DNA of 64,000 nucleotides from IMG/VR virus record IMGVR_UViG_3300008624_000005, positions 21,741-85,740 of that record. One strand, 5' to 3'. The notes under the pieces were generated by a model that worked only from the letters and a program-made list of their open reading frames with translations, was not told the DNA's origin and made no database searches. The first letter of the stretch is position 1. The number at the start of each line of letters is the position of its first letter. A program made the position numbers and the translations under genes. Positions 18,926 through 28,800 of the stretch are shown piece by piece. The stretch comes from a virus.

Positions 18926-19206
18926 ACTTCAGTTAATGCTAATTTATATTGTTTACCAGTTTTTTTATTAATTACAAATATATCATTCTCGCCTTCTTGG
19001 ATCACCCAAGAACCTTTAGTCCCGTCTACATCATTTCCTGAACGATTAGGTTTATCATTAGACATAATCACGTCAGCAGTACTAAGATCGTTGCACGTTA
19101 TATCTTCAAACTCAACATTGTCACCTGGACCTAATCCTTGGGCTACTTGACCTACAACATTATCATCAAAAACTCTTGTAGTTCCAATATAAAGTTTCTT
19201 TGCCAT
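18922..19206 (-). CDS. 94-aa virion module protein
   Basis: The last 60 residues (DITCNDLSTADVIMSNDK, then DVDGTKGSWVIQEGENDIFV and KTGKQYKLALTEV) match the C-terminus of the 1089-aa fibre protein at 25886 almost position for position. Both copies have MSNDKP-x-RSGN-x-VDGTKGSW. This unit is one I know as a stand-alone small structural protein in T4-like cyanophages. The first 25 residues (AKKLYIGTTRVFDDNVVGQ) also look fibre-like. It is the last gene of the 31-kb minus-strand block. A trimerisation, tip or capping module is inferred. Confidence 0.75.
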   Translation of the reverse strand: MAKKLYIGTTRVFDDNVVGQVAQGLGPGDNVEFEDITCNDLSTADVIMSNDKPNRSGNDVDGTKGSWVIQEGENDIFVINKKTGKQYKLALTEV

Positions 19207-19227
19207 TATTTTTTTCCTATAAAATAT

Positions 19228-20109
19228 TTAGCGAATAAGAAGAAAAGAAACTGCAATAATAACTGAGCAAAGAAAAACAACAAAAGTATAATATGTTACT
19301 AAGGGAGTTTTAAAATACATTTTACCTATAATGAAACATTTATGAACAGGACTTAGCATATAGCCTGCATAATCTATAGCGAAAAACATAGGAAGGTATT
19401 GAACACCAAATATACTTGTAAGAATAGCAGTAAATGCCGCAAACCTTGCAGAAGATCCTAATAAAAAACTACCAGCAAATCCTATCCAAGCACCTGTTAC
19501 AAGTGACCAATCATTATTTTCAATATATGCTTTAATTTCATTTGTATAAGATTTAATATAATTACCTAAAACAATAACCAAAAATAATGCTATTAATAGT
19601 TTCCAATTAACCCATTCTACTGTAACTTCTTTTTGTTTAGGATTAATCCAGATTACATCTTGTTCTTTTAAAAAATAAAATACTAAAAACAATGGAAGAA
19701 CTATAGCAATCATTGCAAGAGGCCCCATCACATACATAAATTCTACATATGTTAACCCTAAAACTGCCATAGGTATAATAACAGATTTTTCAAACGGAGA
19801 CCACAAGTAATAATGATGTGTACTAAGATAATCTATAATGCCATACCATTTGCGTCTAGAATCTTTAGGTGCCATTGTATCTAAAATACCAGCAGATACA
19901 GATACCCTTCCAGGTATAGGTAGCACACCACATAAAGCACTAACTATAACAACAAATAATCTATTTGATTTTATATATTTGCTTAGAAGATTTAGCACAG
20001 GATATATATACCCATTGCGTTGCACATACGCAGATGTAACCATAATGCCTGCAAGGTACAATACGTACCATTGATTATTAAATATTATTTCTAGCATCAG
20101 TTTTTTCAT
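19228..20109 (-). CDS. polytopic membrane protein, DUF401-like permease
   Basis: The start at ATG 20109 (MKKLMLEIIF) or 20097 is preferred to the in-frame ATG at 20181, which overlaps the upstream gene by 104 bp. About nine or ten hydrophobic helices are visible. Two landmarks, CGVLPIPGRVSVSAGILD and IDYLSTHHYYLWSPFEKSVI, resemble the conserved loops of the DUF401/GntP-related transporter family (LP-PGG...SAP and an aromatic WP/WW loop). A charged cytoplasmic loop (LKEQDVIWINPKQKEV) splits the two halves. A transporter among tail genes is unexpected. Family assignment is by eye, so moderate. Confidence 0.65.
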   Translation of the reverse strand: MKKLMLEIIFNNQWYVLYLAGIMVTSAYVQRNGYIYPVLNLLSKYIKSNRLFVVIVSALCGVLPIPGRVSVSAGILDTMAPKDSRRKWYGIIDYLSTHHYYLWSPFEKSVIIPMAVLGLTYVEFMYVMGPLAMIAIVLPLFLVFYFLKEQDVIWINPKQKEVTVEWVNWKLLIALFLVIVLGNYIKSYTNEIKAYIENNDWSLVTGAWIGFAGSFLLGSSARFAAFTAILTSIFGVQYLPMFFAIDYAGYMLSPVHKCFIIGKMYFKTPLVTYYTFVVFLCSVIIAVSFLLIR

Positions 20110-20806
20110 GTGGGATATGGGTGTATTCCCACTTAAATTTCTCGGCGTCCCATTCGCTTTCAGTTCCTTTATTAACAACAATATTCATTACAAATGTTAA
20201 TCTTTTTTCATTTTCCTGGAATGGATATACTTGATGCAATAAATCAAAATCATAAATCATACCAAAATTTTTCTGTGGTATTATATTCATTAATTCTTGA
20301 TCTTTTATTATAACATGACATCCCTTATAAGATGCATTATTGGTGATCTCTTGGGTTTTCATATTAAAAAATCGTGATTTCAAATTTCGACCGAATGAGG
20401 TTTCTAAAGCAGAATCAAAATCATTAAGAAAATATATAAAATTAAAATCATTTGCTTCGTGTATGTGAAGAGGATTAAATTCATTTTTCCTCATTACATT
20501 TAGCCATGATGATCGAATTAGTACATCATTCTTTTCAATTTTTTTAAACTTGCCCATTCTATTATTCAAATCGTGTTCTATATGAGCATGTATAATTTGA
20601 TTAAACGTGTCTAAATAAAATTCATCTAATACCCCATGATTAATAATATATTCATTTTCTATTTCTCCTACCAACATATTATTAGCCTTGGCACCACTTT
20701 GATTTATCATAGAAAGAAGAGAATTACTAAAATTATCAGTAAACGAATCGGTCGCTTCAAAAAAAGTTAAAATTTTATCTTGAAAAGTTTTATGAAATAT
20801 TTTCAT
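20078..20806 (-). CDS. putative 2OG-Fe(II) oxygenase, 242 aa
   Basis: The C-terminal 140 residues follow the 2OG-FeII_Oxy_5 type: SSWLNVMRKNEFNPLHIHEA (99-118, candidate metal His114, His116 and Glu117), then NFIYFLND, then YDFDLLHQVYPF (distal His191) and KRLTFVMNIV (2-oxoglutarate Arg202). This matches the related W/NV...H-x-H...YYL...HxVxPF...R-x-x-x-x-FN order in the two oxygenases at 50783 and 51531. The N-terminal 90 residues are distinct. It overlaps the upstream fusion gene by 4 bp (ATGA) and is coupled to it. Substrate unknown; a protein or nucleotide hydroxylation is inferred. Confidence 0.7.
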   Translation of the reverse strand: MKIFHKTFQDKILTFFEATDSFTDNFSNSLLSMINQSGAKANNMLVGEIENEYIINHGVLDEFYLDTFNQIIHAHIEHDLNNRMGKFKKIEKNDVLIRSSWLNVMRKNEFNPLHIHEANDFNFIYFLNDFDSALETSFGRNLKSRFFNMKTQEITNNASYKGCHVIIKDQELMNIIPQKNFGMIYDFDLLHQVYPFQENEKRLTFVMNIVVNKGTESEWDAEKFKWEYTHIPHEKTDARNNI

Positions 20807-22446
20807 TTTTTAATTACCGTAACGTATATACCATTCCACCATTGTGTAGGATTTTCTATTGTGTTTAATACTTTTTTATGAAAAATAAGCTCATGATCTA
20901 TTTGTTCTAATCCTTTCATTGCTCCTATAACAACATTAGGAAAATTTGCGTCATCAAAAATACAAATACATTCGTCTGCAAAACAATCTTTATAATACAT
21001 TATTGCTTTTTCTATTGTTTCACTTTCGTGTGGCCCATCGTAAAAAAACAAATCAATATTTTTAATGTCTTTTAAATTTGTATCAAATAAATCACATTCA
21101 TATGCTGTTACAGAATTATTCCCCTTAAACTGTTTTACATTTTTAATAAATTCTTCTTTAGAATTAGGAGGTAAAATTAATTCTTGTGTTAATGGTTGTA
21201 AATCTTCTTTCCATGTATCTACACAAAATGCATTAATATTATTATCTTTCAATACTGCACATGTGCTTAATCCTAAATACGATCCAATTTCTAAATAATT
21301 TGTAGAAATACTACCTAAACTATTAAGTAAATTAACAATTTTTTGAGAAGATAATCCGTCAATCTCTACTATGATATCCTTATTAACAGAATCTACCAAT
21401 TCTTTTGTTACATATTTTATTTTATCATTACCTTTTATTACACTTTTTTTGTCATACACTTTATCACAATAATGACAATCCCAACATTCAAACTTACAAG
21501 TTTTTATTTTTTCACGCCATATGTTTATAGGAGCATCTACTAAATTTGTTTCATCTATAAATTCATTAAATGTATCAAATAATATTTCCTTATCTTCGGC
21601 ATAATTTTTTATAATATGCATGGTTTCATTTAATCTAGAAGTATTTTCTCTTCCATGCATTTTAATAACATCAACATATTCTAATAATTCATCCCAATCT
21701 TCTTTCCATGGAGGAAAGTTAGCGGATTTTAAAGGAACAGCCATATCTTCTTGGTCCCATTTATCACACGATACTCTAGACATAGGATCATTAAAATACT
21801 GAGCTTCGTTTGTTCTAGAATTATTAAATTCATAATGTTCATCCATCATAGGACAATTACCTATGCATCCTTCGTTTGCTAACAATGATAACTTGACTCC
21901 AGCATGTTCTTTAGCACGTTTCATATCTTTTAATTTGTCATGGTCTCGCATTAGATCACGATCTAAATTAACATAGTTAAATCCTGCTTCACCTAAAGCA
22001 ACTACTTCTCGTGGTTCGGTTACATTCCGTAATATTGTGTTTTTAATTTCTAATTCAGGAAATGCTGATTGTATTTGTTTTGTTGCAACCCAATGAGTAT
22101 GTGGAATCGTTGCACTTCGAACAACTCCGGTATCATAAAGTTGTTTAAAATTTTGTAAAAATAAATCTAAATTATTTTGTGATGGTCGAACTAAAGTATT
22201 ATTAAATGTTGCAGAAAGTGGAATACCTGTATCTTTTGATACGTTTATAGCATTGTCTAATATAGATAAATGATCTGGTGGACCATTAAACACATCGCCC
22301 ATTGCATCTTGAACAAAAGGTGGCATTCTACTAGTAAAATAAAGATCATATATATAATCTTTATAGGTATGTAAAAAGCCTAAAAAATCATTAAATTGTG
22401 GTTCCGTCAATTTTGGATTGATCGGTATGCTGAATATTTTCTTCAT
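20803..22446 (-). CDS. fusion of a U32-like (UbiU-type) domain and a class I methyltransferase
   Basis: Residues 1-330 look like a TIM-barrel of the peptidase U32/UbiU type: repeated strand-helix units, a cysteine pair in NEGCIGNCP (Cys194, Cys198), Cys227, the VIKMHGRENTS loop (260-270, like the KIEGR-x-KS of U32 proteins), and a cluster Cys317, Cys321, Cys324 and Cys327. U32 relatives bind a 4Fe-4S cluster and hydroxylate tRNA, rRNA or ubiquinone. Residues 375-547 are a class I SAM methyltransferase (Methyltransf_24 type): motif I LEIGSYLGLST (385-395), VDTWKED (409-415) and FFYDGPHES (467-475). I do not know this combination from any described phage protein. The start lies in a 56-bp overlap with the upstream gene. 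Confidence 0.7.
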   Translation of the reverse strand: MKKIFSIPINPKLTEPQFNDFLGFLHTYKDYIYDLYFTSRMPPFVQDAMGDVFNGPPDHLSILDNAINVSKDTGIPLSATFNNTLVRPSQNNLDLFLQNFKQLYDTGVVRSATIPHTHWVATKQIQSAFPELEIKNTILRNVTEPREVVALGEAGFNYVNLDRDLMRDHDKLKDMKRAKEHAGVKLSLLANEGCIGNCPMMDEHYEFNNSRTNEAQYFNDPMSRVSCDKWDQEDMAVPLKSANFPPWKEDWDELLEYVDVIKMHGRENTSRLNETMHIIKNYAEDKEILFDTFNEFIDETNLVDAPINIWREKIKTCKFECWDCHYCDKVYDKKSVIKGNDKIKYVTKELVDSVNKDIIVEIDGLSSQKIVNLLNSLGSISTNYLEIGSYLGLSTCAVLKDNNINAFCVDTWKEDLQPLTQELILPPNSKEEFIKNVKQFKGNNSVTAYECDLFDTNLKDIKNIDLFFYDGPHESETIEKAIMYYKDCFADECICIFDDANFPNVVIGAMKGLEQIDHELIFHKKVLNTIENPTQWWNGIYVTVIKK

Positions 22447-23734
22447 CTAATTTTATTTCAAATAATTTTTTACTATCAGTTAATAGTGGCATTTGTAATC
22501 CTTCGAGTGCTTTTTCAGAATTAATCTGGCCTTCAACTTGTTTATTAATCTGTCCTATTGTATTAGTTAACAAACCAGAAAAATGTAATGCACCTCTTAA
22601 TGTTTCTAATTGATCTTCTTCTGGCATTAATAAGATAGAATCCATATTACCCGAACCTACCCGACCATATGCTATAATATCCATTGCCGCCTGCTTTTGC
22701 ATTCTAGCCATCCAATATTTTCGTTCTTCTGTGTCGTCTTCTTTTAAATATTCGTCTAAGTTTTTTTCTTTTGTTTTTTCTAAAAGCTCTAAATATGTTC
22801 TAAGTTCGCGTTCACATTGACTCATTTTTCGTTTAAAAACAGTTATGTCGTACATTAAGTCTTCGAGCTTAATAACCATCAATTCTTTTTCTAACTGATC
22901 CGGTTCTTTTTTAATGTCTCGTTCAATTATTTTTACACGAACTTCTGCTTCTCGTAAATTTCTTACAATAGATTTATATGCATGATATCGTGTTTCTAAC
23001 TCCATAAATGATTGATGAATTTTTTTGTAAGGAGTTATTCCTGTTTTTTGCACAAAATTAATAGAAGAATAATTAGACTGCCCATTATCAAATTGAAGGG
23101 CTGTTTCTAATACTTTTTCTTCTTCGGGCGAAAAACTTAAATGGTCTCTTACCCAAGTGTCTACTTTTATATTTGTTACATCGCTACTTACAATATCTGT
23201 TTTATTGTGTAGCATATCTGGTAAATTATTTGTTTGTTCCATAAGTCGTCCAAAACTATTATTAAAAATTTTATTATAAATTGAAAATAAATCTTCTCGA
23301 TCTTTATCTGAACTACCGTTATTAATACATCCTAACGGAAATGCAGTATTTTTATTAAATCTTTCTTCGTCCCATAATAAACAATTTTTAAAATTATCTT
23401 TATTATTAATAATTTTTCTTTTGTTAAAAACACAACCAAATTTGCCTAATGTTTTAGGAAAAAATATACAAAAATTTTCTATTGTATCATGTGTTTTAAT
23501 ATTAAAATATTCTTGTATAAATTCTTTAAATGTTAAGCCAGTTTTAAATTTTATGTCATCTTCTCTTACTAGTTCATTATTTACGTATTTTAAATATATG
23601 TTTTCTACATTTTCTAACGTCGCATATCCAGGATCTTTGCAACAAGGATTTTTTAAACATGATTGGCATGGTTGGGGTGTGCATTTAGAGTTTTTTTGAA
23701 GTTCGTATAATTTTTCTGTTACTTTTTTAAACAT
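22391..23734 (-). CDS. YkgJ-like Cys-rich domain fused to coiled-coil protein
   Basis: The N-terminus has a cluster Cys18, Cys23, Cys26, Cys31 and Cys32 (CQSCLKNPCCKDPGY), then FCIFFPKTLGKFGCVF (Cys89, Cys101) and Cys118, spaced like the YkgJ zinc/iron-chelating domain. From about residue 250 to 350 it is a long charged coiled coil. The end (ERKYWMARMQKQAAMDIIAY, then GSGNMDSILLMPEEDQ) resembles a hypothetical protein shared by T4-like marine phages. It begins exactly where the 336-aa gene ends (1-bp overlap). A role with the U32-like/methyltransferase gene downstream is suggested by coupling; alternatively it is a virion protein. Confidence 0.65.
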   Translation of the reverse strand: MFKKVTEKLYELQKNSKCTPQPCQSCLKNPCCKDPGYATLENVENIYLKYVNNELVREDDIKFKTGLTFKEFIQEYFNIKTHDTIENFCIFFPKTLGKFGCVFNKRKIINNKDNFKNCLLWDEERFNKNTAFPLGCINNGSSDKDREDLFSIYNKIFNNSFGRLMEQTNNLPDMLHNKTDIVSSDVTNIKVDTWVRDHLSFSPEEEKVLETALQFDNGQSNYSSINFVQKTGITPYKKIHQSFMELETRYHAYKSIVRNLREAEVRVKIIERDIKKEPDQLEKELMVIKLEDLMYDITVFKRKMSQCERELRTYLELLEKTKEKNLDEYLKEDDTEERKYWMARMQKQAAMDIIAYGRVGSGNMDSILLMPEEDQLETLRGALHFSGLLTNTIGQINKQVEGQINSEKALEGLQMPLLTDSKKLFEIKLDEENIQHTDQSKIDGTTI

Positions 23735-24744
23735 TAAAAGTTTAATTTGTTGCCTATATAAGGATTAATAGGATCAGGTAACCATTTTGCCTTTGGATCA
23801 TCTTCTGTTGTTTTTTCATTTGTATCTGTATTAAAGAAGGCCATTCGGTTTCCTTTTCTATTATAGTCTATTTCACCATCTTCTTTTATACCTGGGTCTA
23901 CCCGTTTTAATGTTTCTGCCTGTTCGGTAGGCATCATTATACCAAAATAATCTTCATATACAATATTTAAATCCCATATTGTTGTGCATACTTCTACTTT
24001 TTTTAATATTTTTTGAGACTTAACTAGCATAGTAGAAAGTCTATCTTGATATTCTTCTGCTTTTTCTAATATTTTATTTGACAAAGTTGTTTTATCAAAA
24101 CTTCTTTCTGTTGCAATATAATCTAAAAACGGAGTTACGTGAGCAGGATCATCTTCACCATACGTTAAAAATTCTCTTGCTTCATGTTTTTGTATTTCCC
24201 AAGTTGCCGCTTCTAATTCAGATACATTTTTAATAAATTTTAATTTCTTACTATATTCATTTTCTATAATTTCTTTTGCATATTTTTTCATAAAAGATAA
24301 TGTAAAATCTTTCATCTCTTGAGTAAAGTCTATTGCTTGTTTCCAATGTTCATCAGGTATAGCAGGAGTCCAATCCCAAATTACTCCATCACCAGTTTTA
24401 AGAACTTTAACAGTATCTCGTATTTCGGCAAAATGTACAGTACCAAAATAGAATTCATCTTTTGTTATTTCTTCAAACGATCTACCTAGTTGTGGTCTAA
24501 TTGTTTCTAAAAGAGAATCACTTATTTCTACCGCAGATAAACCTAATAAATTATATTTCGACTCACATTTAAAATTTTTATCTTGAAATTCACCACCTGT
24601 AATATATGCCTTAATATCTTCTTCAGGAATTATAATATATCTTAATTTTGCGTCAGGAACTGTCGGACCCGTTACTGGAGTTGGTTCAGTTACAACTGGA
24701 TCAAAATCCATTGGTGTTGTTTTTGTCAGGTTATGTGCTGGCAT
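23734..24744 (-). CDS. hypothetical virion-associated protein, 336 aa
   Basis: Residues 1-30 are Pro/Thr rich (PVVTEPTPVTGPTVPDAK), a flexible leader, followed by an alpha/beta domain with VIWDWTPAIPDEHWKQAIDF, and then long helices (155-270). The C-terminus PINPYIGNKLNF is short and hydrophobic. I do not recognise the family. It overlaps the 381-aa gene by 1 bp, so it is expressed with the fibre genes upstream; a fibre-attachment or assembly role is inferred from position only. Confidence 0.65.
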   Translation of the reverse strand: MPAHNLTKTTPMDFDPVVTEPTPVTGPTVPDAKLRYIIIPEEDIKAYITGGEFQDKNFKCESKYNLLGLSAVEISDSLLETIRPQLGRSFEEITKDEFYFGTVHFAEIRDTVKVLKTGDGVIWDWTPAIPDEHWKQAIDFTQEMKDFTLSFMKKYAKEIIENEYSKKLKFIKNVSELEAATWEIQKHEAREFLTYGEDDPAHVTPFLDYIATERSFDKTTLSNKILEKAEEYQDRLSTMLVKSQKILKKVEVCTTIWDLNIVYEDYFGIMMPTEQAETLKRVDPGIKEDGEIDYNRKGNRMAFFNTDTNEKTTEDDPKAKWLPDPINPYIGNKLNF

Positions 24745-25889
24745 TAACTTACCCCTACGTCACAAACAGATGCGGCACCTGTACTACAAAATCCTGATGA
24801 TTGTCCATAATGTCCTTTAGGCATACATGCGGCTCCCATTGTTGTTTGAGCATCAGTCGAATATACATATTTTACAGTCCAGTTATTTTGTTGGCCATTA
24901 TAATCGCCCATTGTATAACCCCAATCTTGGCCATCTTCTTGATTTTCTTCACCATTAGAATGATTTTTACCTGGAGACGATAAAACTGCTCCATTACTAT
25001 CAGCAAACTTATCTTGTCCGCTTGTAACATTAGTACCAGTACCTACATAATGATGCCCGTGTTTAGAGGATATTGCTTTACATTGTCCATCTGTTCCATA
25101 GGTCCAAGTACCGCCTGATCCCATTGATCTATTAGACCAATTATAAGAATATTTGTTATTTCCCGCATTCATTAACCAACCCACATCTTCACCTTGGCAA
25201 CCTGTACCTAATCCTGATGACGAAGCAGTAGCGGCAGTATACATAACTTCTGAAGCAAAATGTAAAGAATGAGAAGTTGTACCGTGTGTACCTCCTGCCC
25301 ATAATCCTTCTTGTGTTTTTATTCCGGAAGCAGTAGCACAATCATGAACACTAGTACTAAAATTCCAGCCACCTACGTGATTGCCATAACCACTAGTACC
25401 ATAACTAATTCCTTCAGTTAACGGATTGTAACCTACGTATCCGTATGAAACACCACTAGAAGAAAAACCACCTGTTGTAGTTATCTTTCTTGTTTGTCCA
25501 TTTGCGAGACTGTAACTAGATAAATTTGTACCGGCAGTAGTATGACCATTATTTTCTAGATATCCATTATGATCGCTATATGTGCCTGACAAATAAGATC
25601 CTTCTCTATCTAATTGTTCCCCACAATAAAGGGTAGTATCTGTTTGATGCCAGGTTTTATTTACAGCCCGCCATGCATTAGATCCTTTATAGCCTGCCGC
25701 CAAATAACCATGTGTATATATAGATCTATATCTCCAACCTGATGCTAATGCAGACCCCGGACTACCTGGATATTGCCAGTAAGCACCTTCAGCGGCATCA
25801 CCTGCCATTAAAAGGCCACCTCTTGCTTCTTCTGATGTAGCGGGTATTCCTTGTTCGGTTCTTCCTCTTGATCGAGAATAAATTGTCAT
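24744..25889 (-). CDS. Gly/Ser/Tyr-rich virion protein, 381 aa
   Basis: The sequence is dominated by Gly, Ser, Thr, Tyr, Trp and His, with short strand-like repeats (SYGYVGYNPLTEGISYG, NHVGGWNFSTSVHDC) and a small number of paired cysteines. The N-terminus MTIYSRSRGRTEQGIPATSE is basic. Such proteins occur in the fibre clusters of T4-like marine phages. It overlaps the 1089-aa fibre gene by 4 bp. A receptor-binding tip or fibre partner is likely by composition and place, but not shown. Confidence 0.7.
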   Translation of the reverse strand: MTIYSRSRGRTEQGIPATSEEARGGLLMAGDAAEGAYWQYPGSPGSALASGWRYRSIYTHGYLAAGYKGSNAWRAVNKTWHQTDTTLYCGEQLDREGSYLSGTYSDHNGYLENNGHTTAGTNLSSYSLANGQTRKITTTGGFSSSGVSYGYVGYNPLTEGISYGTSGYGNHVGGWNFSTSVHDCATASGIKTQEGLWAGGTHGTTSHSLHFASEVMYTAATASSSGLGTGCQGEDVGWLMNAGNNKYSYNWSNRSMGSGGTWTYGTDGQCKAISSKHGHHYVGTGTNVTSGQDKFADSNGAVLSSPGKNHSNGEENQEDGQDWGYTMGDYNGQQNNWTVKYVYSTDAQTTMGAACMPKGHYGQSSGFCSTGAASVCDVGVS

Positions 25890-28800
25890 TGTACTTCCTC
25901 TAGCATTATTTTATATCGCTTCCCATTATTTCTATTTATTAAGTACATACTTTCCTCACCTTCTTGCATAACCCACGAACCTTTAGTTCCGTCTACTTCG
26001 TTACCAGATCTATCTGGTTTATCATTACTCATTATTAAGTCAGCAGTACTAATGTCATTGCATGTTATGTCTTGGCAACTAAGATCACCTGTAGTTGTTA
26101 TATCGCCTGCATACATGTGAAAATGCCCATCTCTGTCAATTTTAAATTTATCTGCAACATTTCCTAAATTATGTTGTGTACCAAATACTAAATCCATACT
26201 ATCTGCTAAACTAATAGAACGAATTGCTTTTATGTATGCTCCCACTCCGGCATCATGTTTAAACTGCATTTGAACAGTTCTTTCAGCAGTATCATCTCCG
26301 GTGTTTTCCATTATTATATCTAAATCTGTAGTTTTTGTTATATTAACATCACCACCATCAACATCTAACAGTACTCCTGGTGTTGCTGTTCCTATACCTA
26401 CTCTATTATTAACAGCATCAATATGAAACGTAGGTGAATCCCAGGAACTATCTACATATGTTTTAACTGCTTTTTGGGATGGAACAAGAGTATCACTATT
26501 TGCCGCAAATGTTCCGTCTGTATCTATTGCTGATCCGGTAATACTTGTATTAACTGTGACCGTATCCATTATTGGTGAATTAATAGTAGGACTTGTTAAT
26601 GTTTTAAGTGTTAATGTTTGGGTATCATCAAGGGTTACAACCGTTGCATCAATTGCAACTGTTAATGTATTAACTGCTCCGCTTGTATCGATACCTGTAC
26701 CACCTGCTATTGTTAATGTTTCAGAATTTAATAAAATTTCTAACGATCCAGAATCACTATAAACAGGAAGGGCACTTGCAGTTAATGCTTGTTCAGGTAT
26801 AGTATTCGAAACAAAATGTGGGTTACCATTTTTAAAATAAAATATACCGCCTGTTGTTGGAGCAGTTGGAGAAGTAATATTAGCATAATCTGTTTCTAAA
26901 TGTATACCTGTTTGAGTAGTTAATATACCACCTGCAGGAATATATAAAGGTCTATATGCACCATCTTGTACAATTAAAGGATCCGAAGGATTTGATTCTT
27001 GTTGGTTTATATGAAGTAATGCTGTCGGAGCACTTATACCTATACCTACACGACCTTCTCCATAATATGTAGATCCTGCAACTGAACCTATGTTCCAACC
27101 AGATCGCATATCCTTTATTTTAAACTTTGCAGAAGAATTATCCCAAACTAACGACCAATCATTATTTCCTATACCTAATGTACCAGTTTCAACATCGGCT
27201 AAATTAGTTAAATTTTCTGCTGTTATATTTGCCAAATATCCTGCACTAGCATGGTTTCCCCATCCGTATGCAACAACACCTTGTTGAGCATCTTGGCTTA
27301 CTTGTGGATCTAATATTATTGTTCCTGTAGATATTATAGTAGAACCGCCACCTTGAAGTTGTAACCCTGTGCCAACCGATACTCCGGTTAATGGTGTTAC
27401 CCATTGTAATAAACTACCGGTTGTACTTAAAAACTGGCCTGCTGTTCCACTATTGCTTATATTCAATTCTTGTATACCGACGTTTGCCGCAGGTAAATTT
27501 AATTTTCCACTAGTAACTGTTAATGTTACATCTTCACCTGCTGTAATTTGAGCCGCAGTTCCTAACGTTATTTTTTCTACTTCTAATCCTTGGGAGGTTG
27601 CAGTTAAGGTAATTGGATTTCCTCCACCAAACCTAATACTTGATGGTACTTGTAAAGTTCCTGCATCATCTGTTAAATTTATAGATCCTAAATCTAATGT
27701 ATTTGTGTATACAGTATCCCATATTTTAGAACTAGATCCTATATCATATGTAGACGTAACAGAAGGTAAAACATGTTCAGTAAGGGATCCTACTGCAACA
27801 GACCAAGTTAATTTTTTATCTTCCACAGTATTGTCTGTTACTATACTAACACCCGATCCTGCAACAAATTCTAATTCCCTTGTAGAATCTATAGAAATAG
27901 TAGGTTGACCACTAACAGATACTGTAGTAAGATAGTCTCCAAATCCTACTTTTAATACACCCGGACTTGTTTCTGTCATAGTAAATCCTGATGCAACATT
28001 AAATTCTACACTAGAAGCATTTGTAAATGTTTGGTTATTATATTTAAAATCTGCTGATGAAGGAGATATCCAAATAAAACCTCCTGAAGATCCTAATCCT
28101 AATACTTGCCCTGTTGTTCCGGATCCACCTATATCCATTTCTGGTATGCCAACAGCATTTGGTGATATTGAACTAGCAGTAGAAAATGTTGCTCCCATAA
28201 ATCTTACTTTTACAAGAGCATTATATGCCGGAGGACTTGTAAATGTTAATGTTGTTCCTGTTACGGAATAAGCATTGTCTGCTCCAGGTGTTTGAATTAC
28301 ACCATCTACTGTTACTAATAATTGATTAGGTGTACTTGCTAATTGTGATAACGTATATGTCGTTGTTGAAGCATCTCCATAAAAAGTATCTATGTAATAT
28401 GTGCTTGCTGACAATTTTGCAGGAGTTATACTACCATCTTGCACAATGGTTTGTACTGTATCCATATTAAGAAAAGTAACAGATATTTCTAAATTGACTG
28501 GTATATTTTCTGGAAATACAAGTTTTGCCGGACTAGTACCTACAATAGTATAGGTTGATGGTGCTTGATATAAACTATCAACATGAACAAGAACATCAAC
28601 AGGCTGAGTAGGAACTCTTGATAAATCAAATTCTTTTGTATTCCCATCAGCAGTAAAAGTGTCAACTGATAAATTTGCTTGAGTAGTCGAAGCAATAGTT
28701 ATTTTTCCATTTGTAGGATCGGTTGTTAATTGAATGCCAGCACCAGATACCATTTCAAGATCACCTGATTCAGGTATTGTTAAATCTGTTTGTCCTGAAA

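Noticed and set aside
20110-20181. Longer start for the DUF401-like protein
   Set aside because: It would overlap the 2OG gene by 104 bp and adds a polar leader unlike a membrane protein start.
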